Shown here: piece by piece, positions 44,425 to 59,611 of the stretch | How the letters are laid out: each line of letters starts with the position of its first letter | Numbering within the stretch: position 1 is the first letter of the stretch | Origin: Nigrospora sphaerica | Lineage: Eukaryota; Ascomycota; Sordariomycetes; Amphisphaeriales; Apiosporaceae | DNA length: 64,000 nt | Assembly: GCA_018287875.1 (NCBI GenBank) | Contig: JAGVVL010000001.1 | Span: forward strand, 5,828,001-5,892,000 | Direction: 5' to 3' | Program-made: the position numbers and the translations under genes | The notes under the pieces: model-generated | What the model saw: only the letters and a program-made list of their open reading frames with translations | What the model was told of the DNA's origin: nothing | Databases searched by the model: none

Positions 44425-46659
44425 ATGGCCCATCCGAATCGTCGCTTCGTCGCGAGCGCCGAGCCGCTCCAGATCTACCAGGACGATTTCTTCGACGCAC
44501 CCGTGCACCAATCCATCAGCCATCCTCCGATGCCCTCAGTCACTCCCCAGCAGCCCATGGCGGCCCCGCGTGCGCCGCTCAGCAACGCCAGCGGAAACGT
44601 CGTCTTCAACCCGCCCTCGAAAACCGGCAAGCAGAACTCGCCATTCAAGCCCGGCCGCCGGGCCACGGCCGCGCCCGTGACGCCCATCAAGTCGCACCAC
44701 CACCAGATGAACTCGGTCTCCTTGGTACCGCCGAGCTCACAGGGCCAGATGACGGACTCGATGATGAAGAAGCAGCCCTTGATGTCGCGCTTCAAGACGG
44801 CGGCTCAGAAGCCCATGATGGACCCGACTTATGGCAACTACAGCAAGGAGAACATGCACCCGACCTTGTACCCGGCGCCGCAGCCTCCTTTCAACATAAA
44901 CCTCGAGAGCTACTACCAGAAGGTGCCCGGCAGGCGGACACTGCTCGAGGCTGCCCCGATCAAGGAAGCTAGGCCGGCGGCGAAGAAGACGACGGCGAGA
45001 CTGGACGATTCAGCCCTACCACCCCACGATTCCTTCCCGCCCATTGTGGATGATGGCCAGAAGCCCGGCCACAGTTATGCCCAGCTCATCGGCATGTCCA
45101 TCCTGCGCGCCCCGAACCGGCGCCTGACACTGTCCCAGATATACAAGTGGATCTCGGACAATTACTCCTTCTACAACGCCAACGACGCGGGCTGGCAAAA
45201 TAGCATACGTCATAACCTGAGTTTGAACAAGGCCTTCATCAAGCAGGAGCGGCCCAAGGACGACCCAGGAAAGGGCAACTACTGGTCCATCGAGCCCGGT
45301 ATGGAGCACCAGTTTATGAAGGAGAAACCAACGAGAAAATCCCAAGCGAGCGTGGAAAACGTACCCGTCATGTCGACCCACCTTGAGCCCGCACATCTGG
45401 AATCGGATGCCGTGAATGACATGCCGGCACTCCCTCCTCCCACTCTGCCAGCGCAACCTCCGGCACCGTCCTCAGTAAATCGCCCCGTGACGGCACCGCC
45501 AGAGGTGTCATCCGACGCCACCATCCCCCTGTCCGACGGCCCCGAGGAACACAGCGATAAGCCACAGGGTCACGACAGCGCTGTCGACAGCCACACCTAC
45601 TCCCCACTACCTGCGGCCATGCATTCCTCTCCGCCGGTACCGCGGCAGCATCGCAGCAACACGCCGCCCCCTAAGCTGCGTATGCCGGCCTCGTCGGGGA
45701 CCCGCACCCACAAGCGCAAGTTCGCATCCATGGACAGTGCGATGGATGACAGCGGCTACATCTCATCCTTGGAGTCTTCGGCCATGCGGCCCAACCAAGC
45801 CACGCGTGGCCTGAATTCGGAAGCCGACCGTTCCCGCATCAAGCGGGGCCGCGCCGAAGAGGAAATCGCACGTCTACGTGCTTCCTCGTACGACAGCCCC
45901 AGTAAAGGGCGTTCGTACAGCTTTGTCCCGCCTTCATCGTCGCCTATCCGCCAGACCAGCCAGATGCTTCCTCCCCTGACACCGGCTGTCAAAATCAAGC
46001 CTCCGGCTCGTCCGCCACCTTCGGTATCGCCCAACACGAACCTGCGAATACATCGTGACAAGGTTAACCACATGCTGAATTCGCCTCTGCGCCGTGTGAG
46101 CAGTCTGTCGGACAACTTCGATGCCGTGAGCCCCGCCTTTCAAATCGACGACTCGTTCTTTCATTTCAACGACTTTGTCAACGATGGCAACGACTTCGAC
46201 ATCTTCCAGGACAACACGCTGGACACGTTTTTCCATGCGGTCGATACGGGCTCGCCCATCAAGCGCTCGGCCAAGAGGCCGCGTCCTGATCGGACCGGCT
46301 CGGCCAATACCCTCGGCAACATCACCAGGAACGCAGCCAATAAGTCGGTGACCCCGGTGCCCATGTCAAAATTGTCAGCCTACGTCACTCCCCTCGCCTA
46401 CGAGACGCCAAGCAAGGTGTTTGAAGACCTCTCTTCGCCGAGCAAAGCCTATATCGAGTCGCCCATCAAGCACACGGGTGACTGGGGCTCACTTGAGGAC
46501 TTTTGCACGGGCCCCTTCTTTGAGGACAACGACGAGAACTGTGCTGGCCTCGACATTCTCAAAGGCTTTGAAAAGATTGGAGGTAGTGGTACAGCCACGG
46601 CGCCGTCGTCCAAGTCGACCAAACGCGGGCTGAGTCGAAGCTACACGACGACCTTCTAA
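44425..46659 (+). CDS. Forkhead transcription factor (Hcm1/Sep1-like)
   Basis: Nuclear DNA-binding regulator encoded by one exon, 744 residues. The winged-helix forkhead domain spans about 213-300: KPGHSYAQLIGMSILRAPNR, then LTLSQIYKWISDNYSFY, WQNSIRHNLSLNKAFIK (recognition helix) and GKGNYWSIEPG. No FHA domain is visible, which separates it from Fkh2-type and points to the Hcm1/Sep1 class that drives cell-cycle and septation genes in yeasts; the class is inference. Both flanks are disordered and rich in SP/TP sites (for example NSPFKPGRR, SPIK, TPLAYETPSK), compatible with CDK control. A C-terminal acidic patch (WGSLEDFCTGPFFEDNDEN, about 690-708) could be an activation region. It is preceded by a gene-poor 8 kb region. 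Confidence 0.92.
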   Translation: MAHPNRRFVASAEPLQIYQDDFFDAPVHQSISHPPMPSVTPQQPMAAPRAPLSNASGNVVFNPPSKTGKQNSPFKPGRRATAAPVTPIKSHHHQMNSVSLVPPSSQGQMTDSMMKKQPLMSRFKTAAQKPMMDPTYGNYSKENMHPTLYPAPQPPFNINLESYYQKVPGRRTLLEAAPIKEARPAAKKTTARLDDSALPPHDSFPPIVDDGQKPGHSYAQLIGMSILRAPNRRLTLSQIYKWISDNYSFYNANDAGWQNSIRHNLSLNKAFIKQERPKDDPGKGNYWSIEPGMEHQFMKEKPTRKSQASVENVPVMSTHLEPAHLESDAVNDMPALPPPTLPAQPPAPSSVNRPVTAPPEVSSDATIPLSDGPEEHSDKPQGHDSAVDSHTYSPLPAAMHSSPPVPRQHRSNTPPPKLRMPASSGTRTHKRKFASMDSAMDDSGYISSLESSAMRPNQATRGLNSEADRSRIKRGRAEEEIARLRASSYDSPSKGRSYSFVPPSSSPIRQTSQMLPPLTPAVKIKPPARPPPSVSPNTNLRIHRDKVNHMLNSPLRRVSSLSDNFDAVSPAFQIDDSFFHFNDFVNDGNDFDIFQDNTLDTFFHAVDTGSPIKRSAKRPRPDRTGSANTLGNITRNAANKSVTPVPMSKLSAYVTPLAYETPSKVFEDLSSPSKAYIESPIKHTGDWGSLEDFCTGPFFEDNDENCAGLDILKGFEKIGGSGTATAPSSKSTKRGLSRSYTTTF

Positions 46660-48357
46660 TGGCCAACCATGTCGTCGAGGTCATGTTCCGGCCCGCTCTT
46701 GGCTCTCACGACTTATGACTGAATGATCCATACTGCATCTTCACTCGTCTCCCGCGATACCCCCCCCATCGGCCCGCGTCGGCTTGTCGTCGGTGGGAGA
46801 GTGGCGCAGCGGACGCATAGACTTACCATCACCACACCTCACGCCTCGGGCCTCGCGGCTCAGGGCCTTCTTGTCTATTGTTTGAAAGCCTAACGACTCC
46901 ATGTCGTTTGAGTACATACCACAACGCCTTCGCACGCCGAAACCTGGGTGCTGTCAGGGCCTTGTCATTCGAGCGAAACGAATGGGGGCTTCTCGACACG
47001 TTGCGAAGCATGGCCGACTATATGGAGCGATAGGGGCATGCTGAGAGGATGGACCCAAGCGGAGGCGTTGCGTTTGATTTGATTTTTCTGCATTTGGACG
47101 CCCGCATCAGGGCAGGAAAAGGGAAATGCCGAGACTCGGGACACATGTCTTGGCAGGAGTTTGTGTCGTCTGGCTTACAGCGGGAGTTTTCCTTGAATAG
47201 GAGGTGGATCTGTTTCGGCCGGTAACCAAGTTTGGCGTTGGGTGGTAAACAAGTCTTTGAGCCGCCGAGGCCATTGGAAAGTCACTTGTCGGGTCTAGTC
47301 GCCTAGTAATGGATATGACCAGAATTTTAGCCCTGTATGGTGGGCTTCTACTCTCGTCTTCTCGATTGTTTGGACAGGGGTGAAGACGACTGCTACCGTA
47401 TGGGTTCCCGGGCTTGCTTGCACGCCTGTCAGGTGCCCCAAGCCCAGAGATGTGGTTCATTTCGGTGGGTATAGCAAAACAGCGGGATAAGTTGCAGAGA
47501 ACTGACTCTACCCCCCCCCCCCCCCCCCTTCATGAGCCGAATATGGCGGACGTTGTCGCCCTATTCAGTCTATTCAGTAGCCCAACACGTCTAACGCCGG
47601 GGATACTACACCGGTCTATGTCGTTTGGGGAAACGGGTTGTTCCGGCTCCCCGCCGAGCTCCTCCCGGACTGGGTTCCTAGCAGGATGCCGCCGGCTGGT
47701 GGCTGAGGGAGACGCCGAGGTTGCCGTGCCACGGGAAGTGCAATTGCCGCGGTACGGCTCCCGATGGAAGAGCAGCGCGCGTGCACGCACAGCCCAAGCC
47801 GCGATTCTAGATTTGCCGGGCGATAAGCTACAAAAGAGGAGCAACGTCCCGAGGTAAGGGGGAAAGGAAATACAACCACAATCGAATCGCTTCTCTCTCA
47901 TCAAACCCCCTCCGTACCGTGGGGTGGGCTATTTTACACTAGACACGTCGACGCCCCGTCTCGCACGATATACGCGCGCGCGCCGTCTGGACATGTCGAA
48001 CAAAGGAAGGGGAAAAAAAGAATCAGGCCCTCCCTCACGGAGGAGGTTGGGAAAAGAGGACTTTCTTTCCCGTTCCTTACTCCCCCCTCGTTCCTTTTCT
48101 TTCTTTCTTTCGACGTTCTACGGACTGCAGAGTGGGGAAAGTCGTGTCGTTCAGTCGTCTCGATCCCCACCGCCATTGAAAAAAAGTATGGCGTCAAGGG
48201 TATCGTCGGACACATGAGAAGAGAGTCGGCCGCTCTCCGCCCTCCCTCCGTCTATATGATGGAAAAGGCGCCACGGGGAACAATAGGTTCAAGTCCCAGT
48301 TCCCAATGCGCGCCGTCCCTATTGTTGTCCCCCGGTCGGTTGGTGAGGTGGTGGGCT
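46660..48357. other. Intergenic, 1.7 kb, with C18 run
   Basis: Spacer between converging gene ends. No gene is supported. A run of 18 C occupies 47511-47528. A GGTTCAAGTCC word at 48287 resembles a tRNA B-box but cannot form a T-arm. Confidence 0.6.
47511..47528 (+). repeat. C18 homopolymer
   Basis: Eighteen consecutive C between the forkhead and RIM1 genes. Confidence 0.9.
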
Positions 48358-49125
48358 TTACTGCTCGTCGTTGGAGCCGCTGTTGGGCCGGCGGAGAACT
48401 TCGAGCTCGGCTGTTCGCATTGGGGGTTTTTTGGTCAGCCGGCGGACGCCCGGGGCCGGAAGGGGGTGGCGGCGCTTTTGTATAAAGGCGGGATCCAAGG
48501 CACTCACTCTGGTAGATGCTCAGCGCGGTTCGGGTCTTGCCGTCGCTGTCCTCGTAGGACTTCATGATGGCATCGCCCTCAACGTAGACGGTCGCGCTGT
48601 GGGTGGGGGGGTTGATCCGTCAGCCTCGGGTCTTTTGGTATTTGATTTTTGCTTCTTCTCCCCTCCTCCCCTTCTCCTCCCACGCCTACAGCTGCCACTT
48701 GGCTGGCTCGAGTCTCATGTATACGAGCGGGGAAGACGGGAGCGGGAGTTGGAAGGGAAGGGAGGGGTCAAAAGAAAACGGAGAGAGCGAGCGAGAGAAC
48801 GAGGCAGCGGTCGTTGGGGGGGGGAGGGTTGGTGGGGTTAGCAGACGTACCCCTTGGGCAGCGAGGTCAGGTAGTCGCGGCGCGGGCCCTCGCCATCGAA
48901 GCTGACGACACGGAACCAGCTCGTGGTGCGCTTGTCCTTGGGGCCCGAGTTGGAGGCGACGGCGTACTCGATCAGTTCGCGGCCCGTCGACGTGGCGCGC
49001 ACCTCGGGCGTCGCCGCCAGGTTGCCGACAATGGTGATGCGGGCGCGCGGGCGCGCGGCCGAGGCGCTGAAGGCGCGCGTAAGGGTGCGCGTGGGAGCGG
49101 CGGCACGGGCGAAGAAGGAGGACAT
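48358..49125 (-). CDS. RIM1: Mitochondrial single-stranded DNA-binding protein, Rim1-type
   Basis: Single-strand DNA-binding OB-fold protein needed for mitochondrial DNA replication, 138 residues. Exons (minus): 49125-48851, 48596-48508, 48410-48358; introns of 254, 91 nt, phases 2 and 1. The N-terminus is an arginine-rich, Ser/Ala-rich amphipathic presequence without acidic residues (to about residue 25, ending FSASAARPRA). The SSB core follows: ITIVGNLAATPEVR, FRVVSFDGEG, then the restored KGATVYVEGDAIMKSYEDSD and ALSIYQTELEVLRRP. The size fits yeast Rim1 (135). The first intron is unusually long for this window. The last exon encodes only the final 17 residues and depends on the GAACAG acceptor; it restores LEVLRRP, which supports it. 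Confidence 0.93.
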
Positions 49126-50665
49126 GGTTCTTTTTTTTCTTTTGTTTTTTCCTTCTCTTGTTTCTTTCCGTCGAATCGATCGGAGGGGGTGTTTTCGGGG
49201 GGAGGGGTTCTCCCGCAGGGGAGGACGGCGGGGAGTTTGGGTTTCTCGAAAACGCCGAAAGCGCGGTGCAAGTGGGAAGAAGGCGGGAGCGAATCTCTAA
49301 CGTGAGGGCAAAAGGCCAAGATGAGGAAGAAAAAGGACCGACGGGAGGGGCCGGACGGTGAGCGACGGTGGTGGTGTTAATGGTTTGCACAAGCTGCCGG
49401 AGGAACGTTTGGACAGGGAATCTTTCAATGTGGGGACGAGCTGCTGGTTGTAAGTGATGAGATTTCTGGGGTGTCGCGCGGGCGCGTGCGGCCAGTGTTC
49501 CTTCCTACTATGGATGCATAGTAGCTTCTTCAATGCTGCCTACATAAAGAGGTACGTACTTAAGGTACCAATGCCGGTGCTGGGTAATAATGAACGTGTA
49601 CTACCCTAGCCCGCCCTACCCCATTAATGTTCTATGCATCTCGTCAGAGGTGCCGGCAATCGGGAAACGGAGTCTCGAGAGTAGTAGGTACTTCTTGTCC
49701 GTACTTCTGACGTGTGAAGCCCCATTTGGCCCGTGGTTCCTGAGGCTTGGCGGCCCGTTGTGCACATCTTTAATTGCATATCGAGACGTCGTCGTCATGC
49801 CCGGTGACTTACACGACCGATACGCCCTGGACCGTCTCATCACCATCCACGCTTCGTACAAGTTATAGGACACATCTTGGGGGGAAGGGCACTTGGGTAT
49901 GTAAGGGCTTGGAAGCCCATCCCGCGCTTCCCGGTGTCAATGGATGCTGTGCGTGGCCTCGCGCCGCTACGGAGCCTGCAAAGGTGGCCGACCAAACCCA
50001 TTAATTGCGCTTACACGAGGGCCATCGAAGGAGGTATTCCACGGCATTCTGGGGGGACTCGAAAGTATGAACTGCAGAAAAAAAATAAAATCATATACGG
50101 AGCTCGGTGAGCTCTCGCAGGCCTCGTCTGCTCGGTAGGCCCCAAACCGGTGAAACAACGAGAAAGGGAGCTGTTGGGCGGTGGATGAAGGGGAGTGGGA
50201 GCACCTCACTCTCCATCTTTCCACCACTTCTTGTATTTTCTTCGAGTACTTACATGGCTCTGTGACTCTCGAATGCGCCCGAAGAGACGTTCTCGTTTTC
50301 AGTGAGCTGATTTCTGGGGAGCGTGTCTGGTGGACCAGTGACAGCCGACCTTCTCAAGTATCCAGGCCCAGTTTCCCGCGCTTGAAAACAATGCCTTCTA
50401 CTCCCACCGTCCAAAGCAACCAGGATTGATAATTGCACGCAACATTCGCAGCCCGTCGTCGACCTTCTCGCTCGCACGTCGAACCATCTCCCCCTCCTCA
50501 TCCGAATCGTGCTGCTTGTTAAGATTGGCCTCGAAATAGTTAGTGTCTCCGTTTGCAACCAGGTCGCATATCCCCGAGCCTCCTTTCCCTCGGGTCCTTC
50601 CCTTCCTTCTCCAGACACCTCCCCCTCACCCCGCCGAAACCAGCAGAAAGCAGCCGAAAAAACCG
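49126..50665. promoter_or_regulatory. Divergent spacer, RIM1 and STE3 promoters
   Basis: 1.5 kb between outward-facing starts; both promoters lie here. No gene is supported. A poly-T/TTTC stretch directly before the RIM1 ATG (49131-49168) and a GTACTTAAGGTAC palindrome-like word (49556-49568) stand out. Confidence 0.55.
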
Positions 50666-52518
50666 ATGCCGTCGTACGTCGTCCGGCCCATCCTGAATGA
50701 CGACAACGCGGCGCTTCAGGCGCAGAGCGCGGCGGATGGGGGGCTCCGGGCGAACCAGGCGGGGCGGATCGCGGGGGCCGTGTTGGGCAACATGCTGTGC
50801 TGGGTGCCATTCCGGCAGCTCGTACGGCACGGCGAGCTTGCGGCGGGCGTGCTCGTGGCCGACGTGGTGCTACTCAACGCCCTGACGGCCGCCAACGCCG
50901 CCCTCTGGCCCGGCGACGACTGGGCCGCCTGGTGGGACGGCGCCGGCCTCTGCGATGCCGAGGCCTGGCTCGCCGCCCCGCTGCAGACCGTCTACGCCGC
51001 CGCAGTCTTCGCCATCATGCGTCGCCTTTCCCGCCAGCTCGCCCCCGTGCCCTCGCCCCGCGACCGCCGCCGCCACCGCCGCTCCCAGGCCCTCGTCATC
51101 TTCTCCGTGCCCCTGCTCCAGCTCGCCGCCGCCTGGTTCGTCCTCGCCCAGCGCTACCTCGTCGGTGCCCTCGTCGGCTGCTCCGCCACTTACGACAGCA
51201 GCTGGCCCAAGATCGTCCTGTACAGCAGCCCGCCCGCCCTCTTCGCCCTCGGCGCCGTGCCCTACGCCTGTCGGTTAACCCCCCCGCCCCCTTTTTCTTC
51301 CTGGGAGACCCGACCAAGACTGACCCCCCGGCGCAGTCCTGGCCTGGCGGCGTTTCCGCGCCCTCGCCCGCACGACGGCGGCGGCGCTGGACCGGCCGGC
51401 CAACGGCGCGGCGGCGGCGCGGGCGGCGCGGCTGCGCTGCCGCCTCTACCAGATGTCGCTCTCGATCCTGGTGCCGTACGTGCCGCTCATGCTCGCCTTC
51501 TTCGCCTTCAGCGTGCGCGACACGGCCGGCTGGCGGCCCTACAGTTACCACCGCGTCCACCACACGGCCGACCCGTACCCCTGGGGCGCCGTCATGTTCG
51601 TGCCCAGCTGGCTCGTGCCGCCCGAGGTCATCAACCAGCCCTGGCTGCCCATCCTCACCACCGTCCCCATCGTGCTCTTCTTCGGCCTCACCCCCGACGC
51701 CCTCGCTGCCTACCGCCGCTACGCCCGCGCCCTCGGCCTGCGCCGCGTCCGTCCCGCCGCCGCCGCGTCCGCCCCGCCGCGCCTGCCCGTCGTCGATGCC
51801 GCCAAGCTCGACTCGGCCCTCGACGACTCGCACGGCAGCCACCACGCCTTCCGGCACGGCCGCCGGGACCGGGCCCACCGGGGGCCGCAAGACGAGTGAG
51901 TTGCCCACCTCCCAATCCCAGCCCGAACCCGCCACGGGGGGGGGGGGGGGGGGGACGGCGGGCAAGCCCCTTTCCGCGGGGGCCGCAGCTGACCGTTTCC
52001 GTCCCAGAAGCCGGGACGAACCGCCCGCCCGCCCGTCCGCCGAACCCGCCGGTGCCCCAACGCCAGCCGACCTGGCCGACGCCCTGGAGCGCGGCGTGGC
52101 CCCGCGCCGCCCGCCCCTGGCCGCCGACGACGCGCCCGCCATCCCGCCGCGCACCTCGTCGCGCCTCGCCGCCTTCTTCGGCCGCCGGCCCCGCCCCCCC
52201 GGACCCGACGACGACGACGACGACGACGACGCGCCGTCGCCGTGGCCGCTCCCGCCGTGGCCGCTCCCCTCACCGACCGCCGCGGCGCGGCCGGGCGAGA
52301 CGCGCATCCGCATCCAGAAGCGCGGTGCCGCCGCCGACGACCGCCGCCGGGCCCCCGCCGGAGGCCTCGGCGACGGCGGCGGCCCCGGCACCACGGCTTC
52401 GATGCCCGGCGAGGAGGTATCCCTCACGGACGAGACGGCCACCGACAGCCTGGGGGCACGTCTGCACCGCGCCGGATCCCAGGCGGCGCTGCGGCGCTCT
52501 GTCTGGCCCCGGGCGTGA
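50666..52518 (+). CDS. STE3: Pheromone receptor, STE3-type GPCR
   Basis: Seven-helix receptor for the lipid-modified (a-factor-like) mating pheromone, in the plasma membrane and coupled to the mating MAP-kinase pathway. 557 residues. Exons: 50666-51269, 51337-51895, 52008-52518; introns 67 nt (GTCGGT...GCAG, phase 1) and 112 nt (GTGAGT...CCCAG, phase 2). Family marks: CWVPFRQLVRHGEL region, NALLWP-like AALWPGDDWAAWW, the GAGLCDAEAWL segment before helix 3, the RRLSRQL loop, GCSATYDSSWPKIVLY in the second outer loop, and LAWRRFRAL in loop 3. The long cytosolic tail is Pro/Ala/Asp-rich with a D8 run and is poorly conserved. Intron 2 contains a G19 run. GC is extremely high, producing long spurious frames on both strands. 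The tail exon is the least certain part. Confidence 0.87.
51936..51954 (+). repeat. G19 homopolymer in STE3 intron 2
   Basis: Nineteen consecutive G inside the 51896-52007 intron, the longest run of the window and the only one within a gene. Confidence 0.9.
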
Positions 52519-53092
52519 CGTCGCGTTTCGGCAAAGGGAGGAGGCCGGTTCCGGGCATGAAACAAGTGAGGTGACATTGTCGGAGCGTCGCCATCGCTCA
52601 TTATTCTCGGGAATTTCCGCCGGTTCTGCCTGGGGCTCTTCTTGCCTGGGGTCGCTAGAAGCTCGATCTGGATAGCCAGCCTCCCGCTTGCCGCACTGGG
52701 CCGGCTGTTTGGGGACATTGCTATGGAGGAATAATTTGGACCGGCTCCATACTCGGGGTGGTCGTGTCAGTAATTTGTGTGGATACCGTCCGAGGTTGGT
52801 TGCGTCGGGGGTAAGAGGGGGAACTGAGGAGTTTCATGACGTGGATAAAAGGGGTGGTGACTCCGTGCATAATACAGGTGACAAGCAGAACAAGACAGGC
52901 AGTAAGCAGAATAACCAAGAGAGCACACCGTACGCTTACGCTCAGCCCGTGCTACTTCGGTATCAATACAGCGGAAAAATTGGCATGTCCCATTCATTGC
53001 TAGCACTACTCCCGAACTATATCGTGCGCCCTCCCACAGTTTGCACAATTTGGTCCCCCCGACACCGACGTCATTTATCGCGGCCCCTTGAC
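52519..53092. other. Intergenic between converging STE3 and katG ends
   Basis: Nothing recognisable. Frames overlapping here are extensions or shadows of the two flanking genes. Confidence 0.6.
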
Positions 53093-58390
<5,298 letters not shown>

Positions 58391-59595
58391 ATGTCGACTC
58401 GTCCGCTTGGTCGCAATGGCCCCCCAGTGCCGCGCATTGGCTTCGGGACCATGGGCTTGTCCCAGGGTTACGGGAAGCCCCCACCCGACGCCCAGCGACT
58501 AGCCCTCCTGGATCGCGCCCATGAGATTGGGGCGACGTTCTGGGACACCAGCGACTTCTACGTAGGCAGCAGGCGTATGTTTGGGACGAGAAAGAGCCGA
58601 AGCTAATGCGATTTGGAAAAGGGCGACTCCGAAGAGCTGCTGGGGAAGTGGTTCGCCCGCACCGGCCGCCGCAGCGACATCTTCCTCGCTACCAAGTTCG
58701 GCGGCGTCGTCGTCAGCGACACCGAATTCGGCTTCCGCGGGGACGCCGCCTACGTCCAGGAAGCCTGCAACAAGAGCCTGCGGCGGATGGGCATCGAGTA
58801 TATCGATCTCTACTACCCCCACCGGCTTTCTGGTGAAACGCCCGTGGAGCACATTATTGGGGAGATGGCGGAGCTGAAGAAGTAAGCTGGGTCCGGAAAG
58901 AGACGTGCGAACTGAAAACGGCGGCCGAGAATTGGACACTGACGAGAGTACTGGACGATAGGCAGGGGAAGATCCGCTATCTGGGCCTCAGTGAAGTGTC
59001 GGCCGACACTTTGCGCCGGGCCCACGCCGTCCACCCCATTACGGCCGTCCAGGTCGAGTACAGCCTCTTCACGACGGAAATCGAGGACCCCAAGGTTGGC
59101 CTCCTGACGGCGTGCCGCGAGCTCGGCGTGGCCGTTGTCGGATACTCGCCCCTGTCACGCGGTATGCTTACGGGCCAAATCCGAAGCCCCGCCGACTTGG
59201 AGGCCGATGACTACCGTCGACTAAACCCCCGGTTCTCGGAGGAGAATTTCCCCAAGAACCTAGCGATCGTCGAGGCGGTGCGAGACATCGCCGGGGACAA
59301 GGGCTGCACCGTGGGACAGCTGGCCCTCGCGTGGTTGCTGAGCCAGGGCGACGATATTTTCCCCATACCCGGGTAAGTCGTCTTGATTTGACTTTAAACC
59401 GAGTGTGTAACGGATGGGACACACAGAACTACGAAGTCCAAGTACCTCGAGGAGAACTTTGCATCTGTAAACGTGGTCCTAACGCCTCAGGAAGTGGCTC
59501 GAATCCGCACCCTGGTGGACAACGCAGTCGTATCTGGCGCGAGGTACGATGATGCCCACGCATTTGCTCTATTTGCGGATACCCCCATGCCTTAA
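58391..59595 (+). CDS. Aldo/keto reductase
   Basis: NADPH-dependent oxidoreductase with a TIM-barrel fold, 336 residues. Exons: 58391-58561, 58622-58881, 58962-59372, 59427-59595; introns 60, 80, 80, 54 nt with GTAGGC, GTAAGC and GTAAGT donors, phases 0, 2, 2. The catalytic tetrad is visible: D52 and Y57 (WDTSDFYG; intron 1 falls directly after the Tyr codon), K82 (ATKFGG) and H124 (DLYYPHR). Later motifs are [31 protein letters not shown] and the cofactor-binding [13 protein letters not shown]. It is similar to the fungal YakC-type reductases. The substrate is unknown. The stop codon is followed immediately by a G16 run. No functional link to its neighbours is apparent. Confidence 0.93.
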
Positions 59596-59611
59596 GGGGG
59601 GGGGGGGGGGG
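59596..59611 (+). repeat. G16 homopolymer abutting a stop codon
   Basis: Sixteen consecutive G beginning at the base after the aldo/keto reductase TAA, so it would be transcribed in the 3' untranslated region. Confidence 0.9.

Noticed and set aside
48275..48310. tRNA-like B-box (GGTTCAAGTCC)
   Set aside because: The flanking bases cannot form a T-arm or acceptor stem and no A-box is placed upstream.
51096..52718. 540-codon minus-strand frame and 573-codon plus-strand frame over STE3
   Set aside because: Arg/Gly/Ala-rich shadows of very GC-rich receptor exons. Only the last part of the plus-strand frame is used, as STE3 exon 3.
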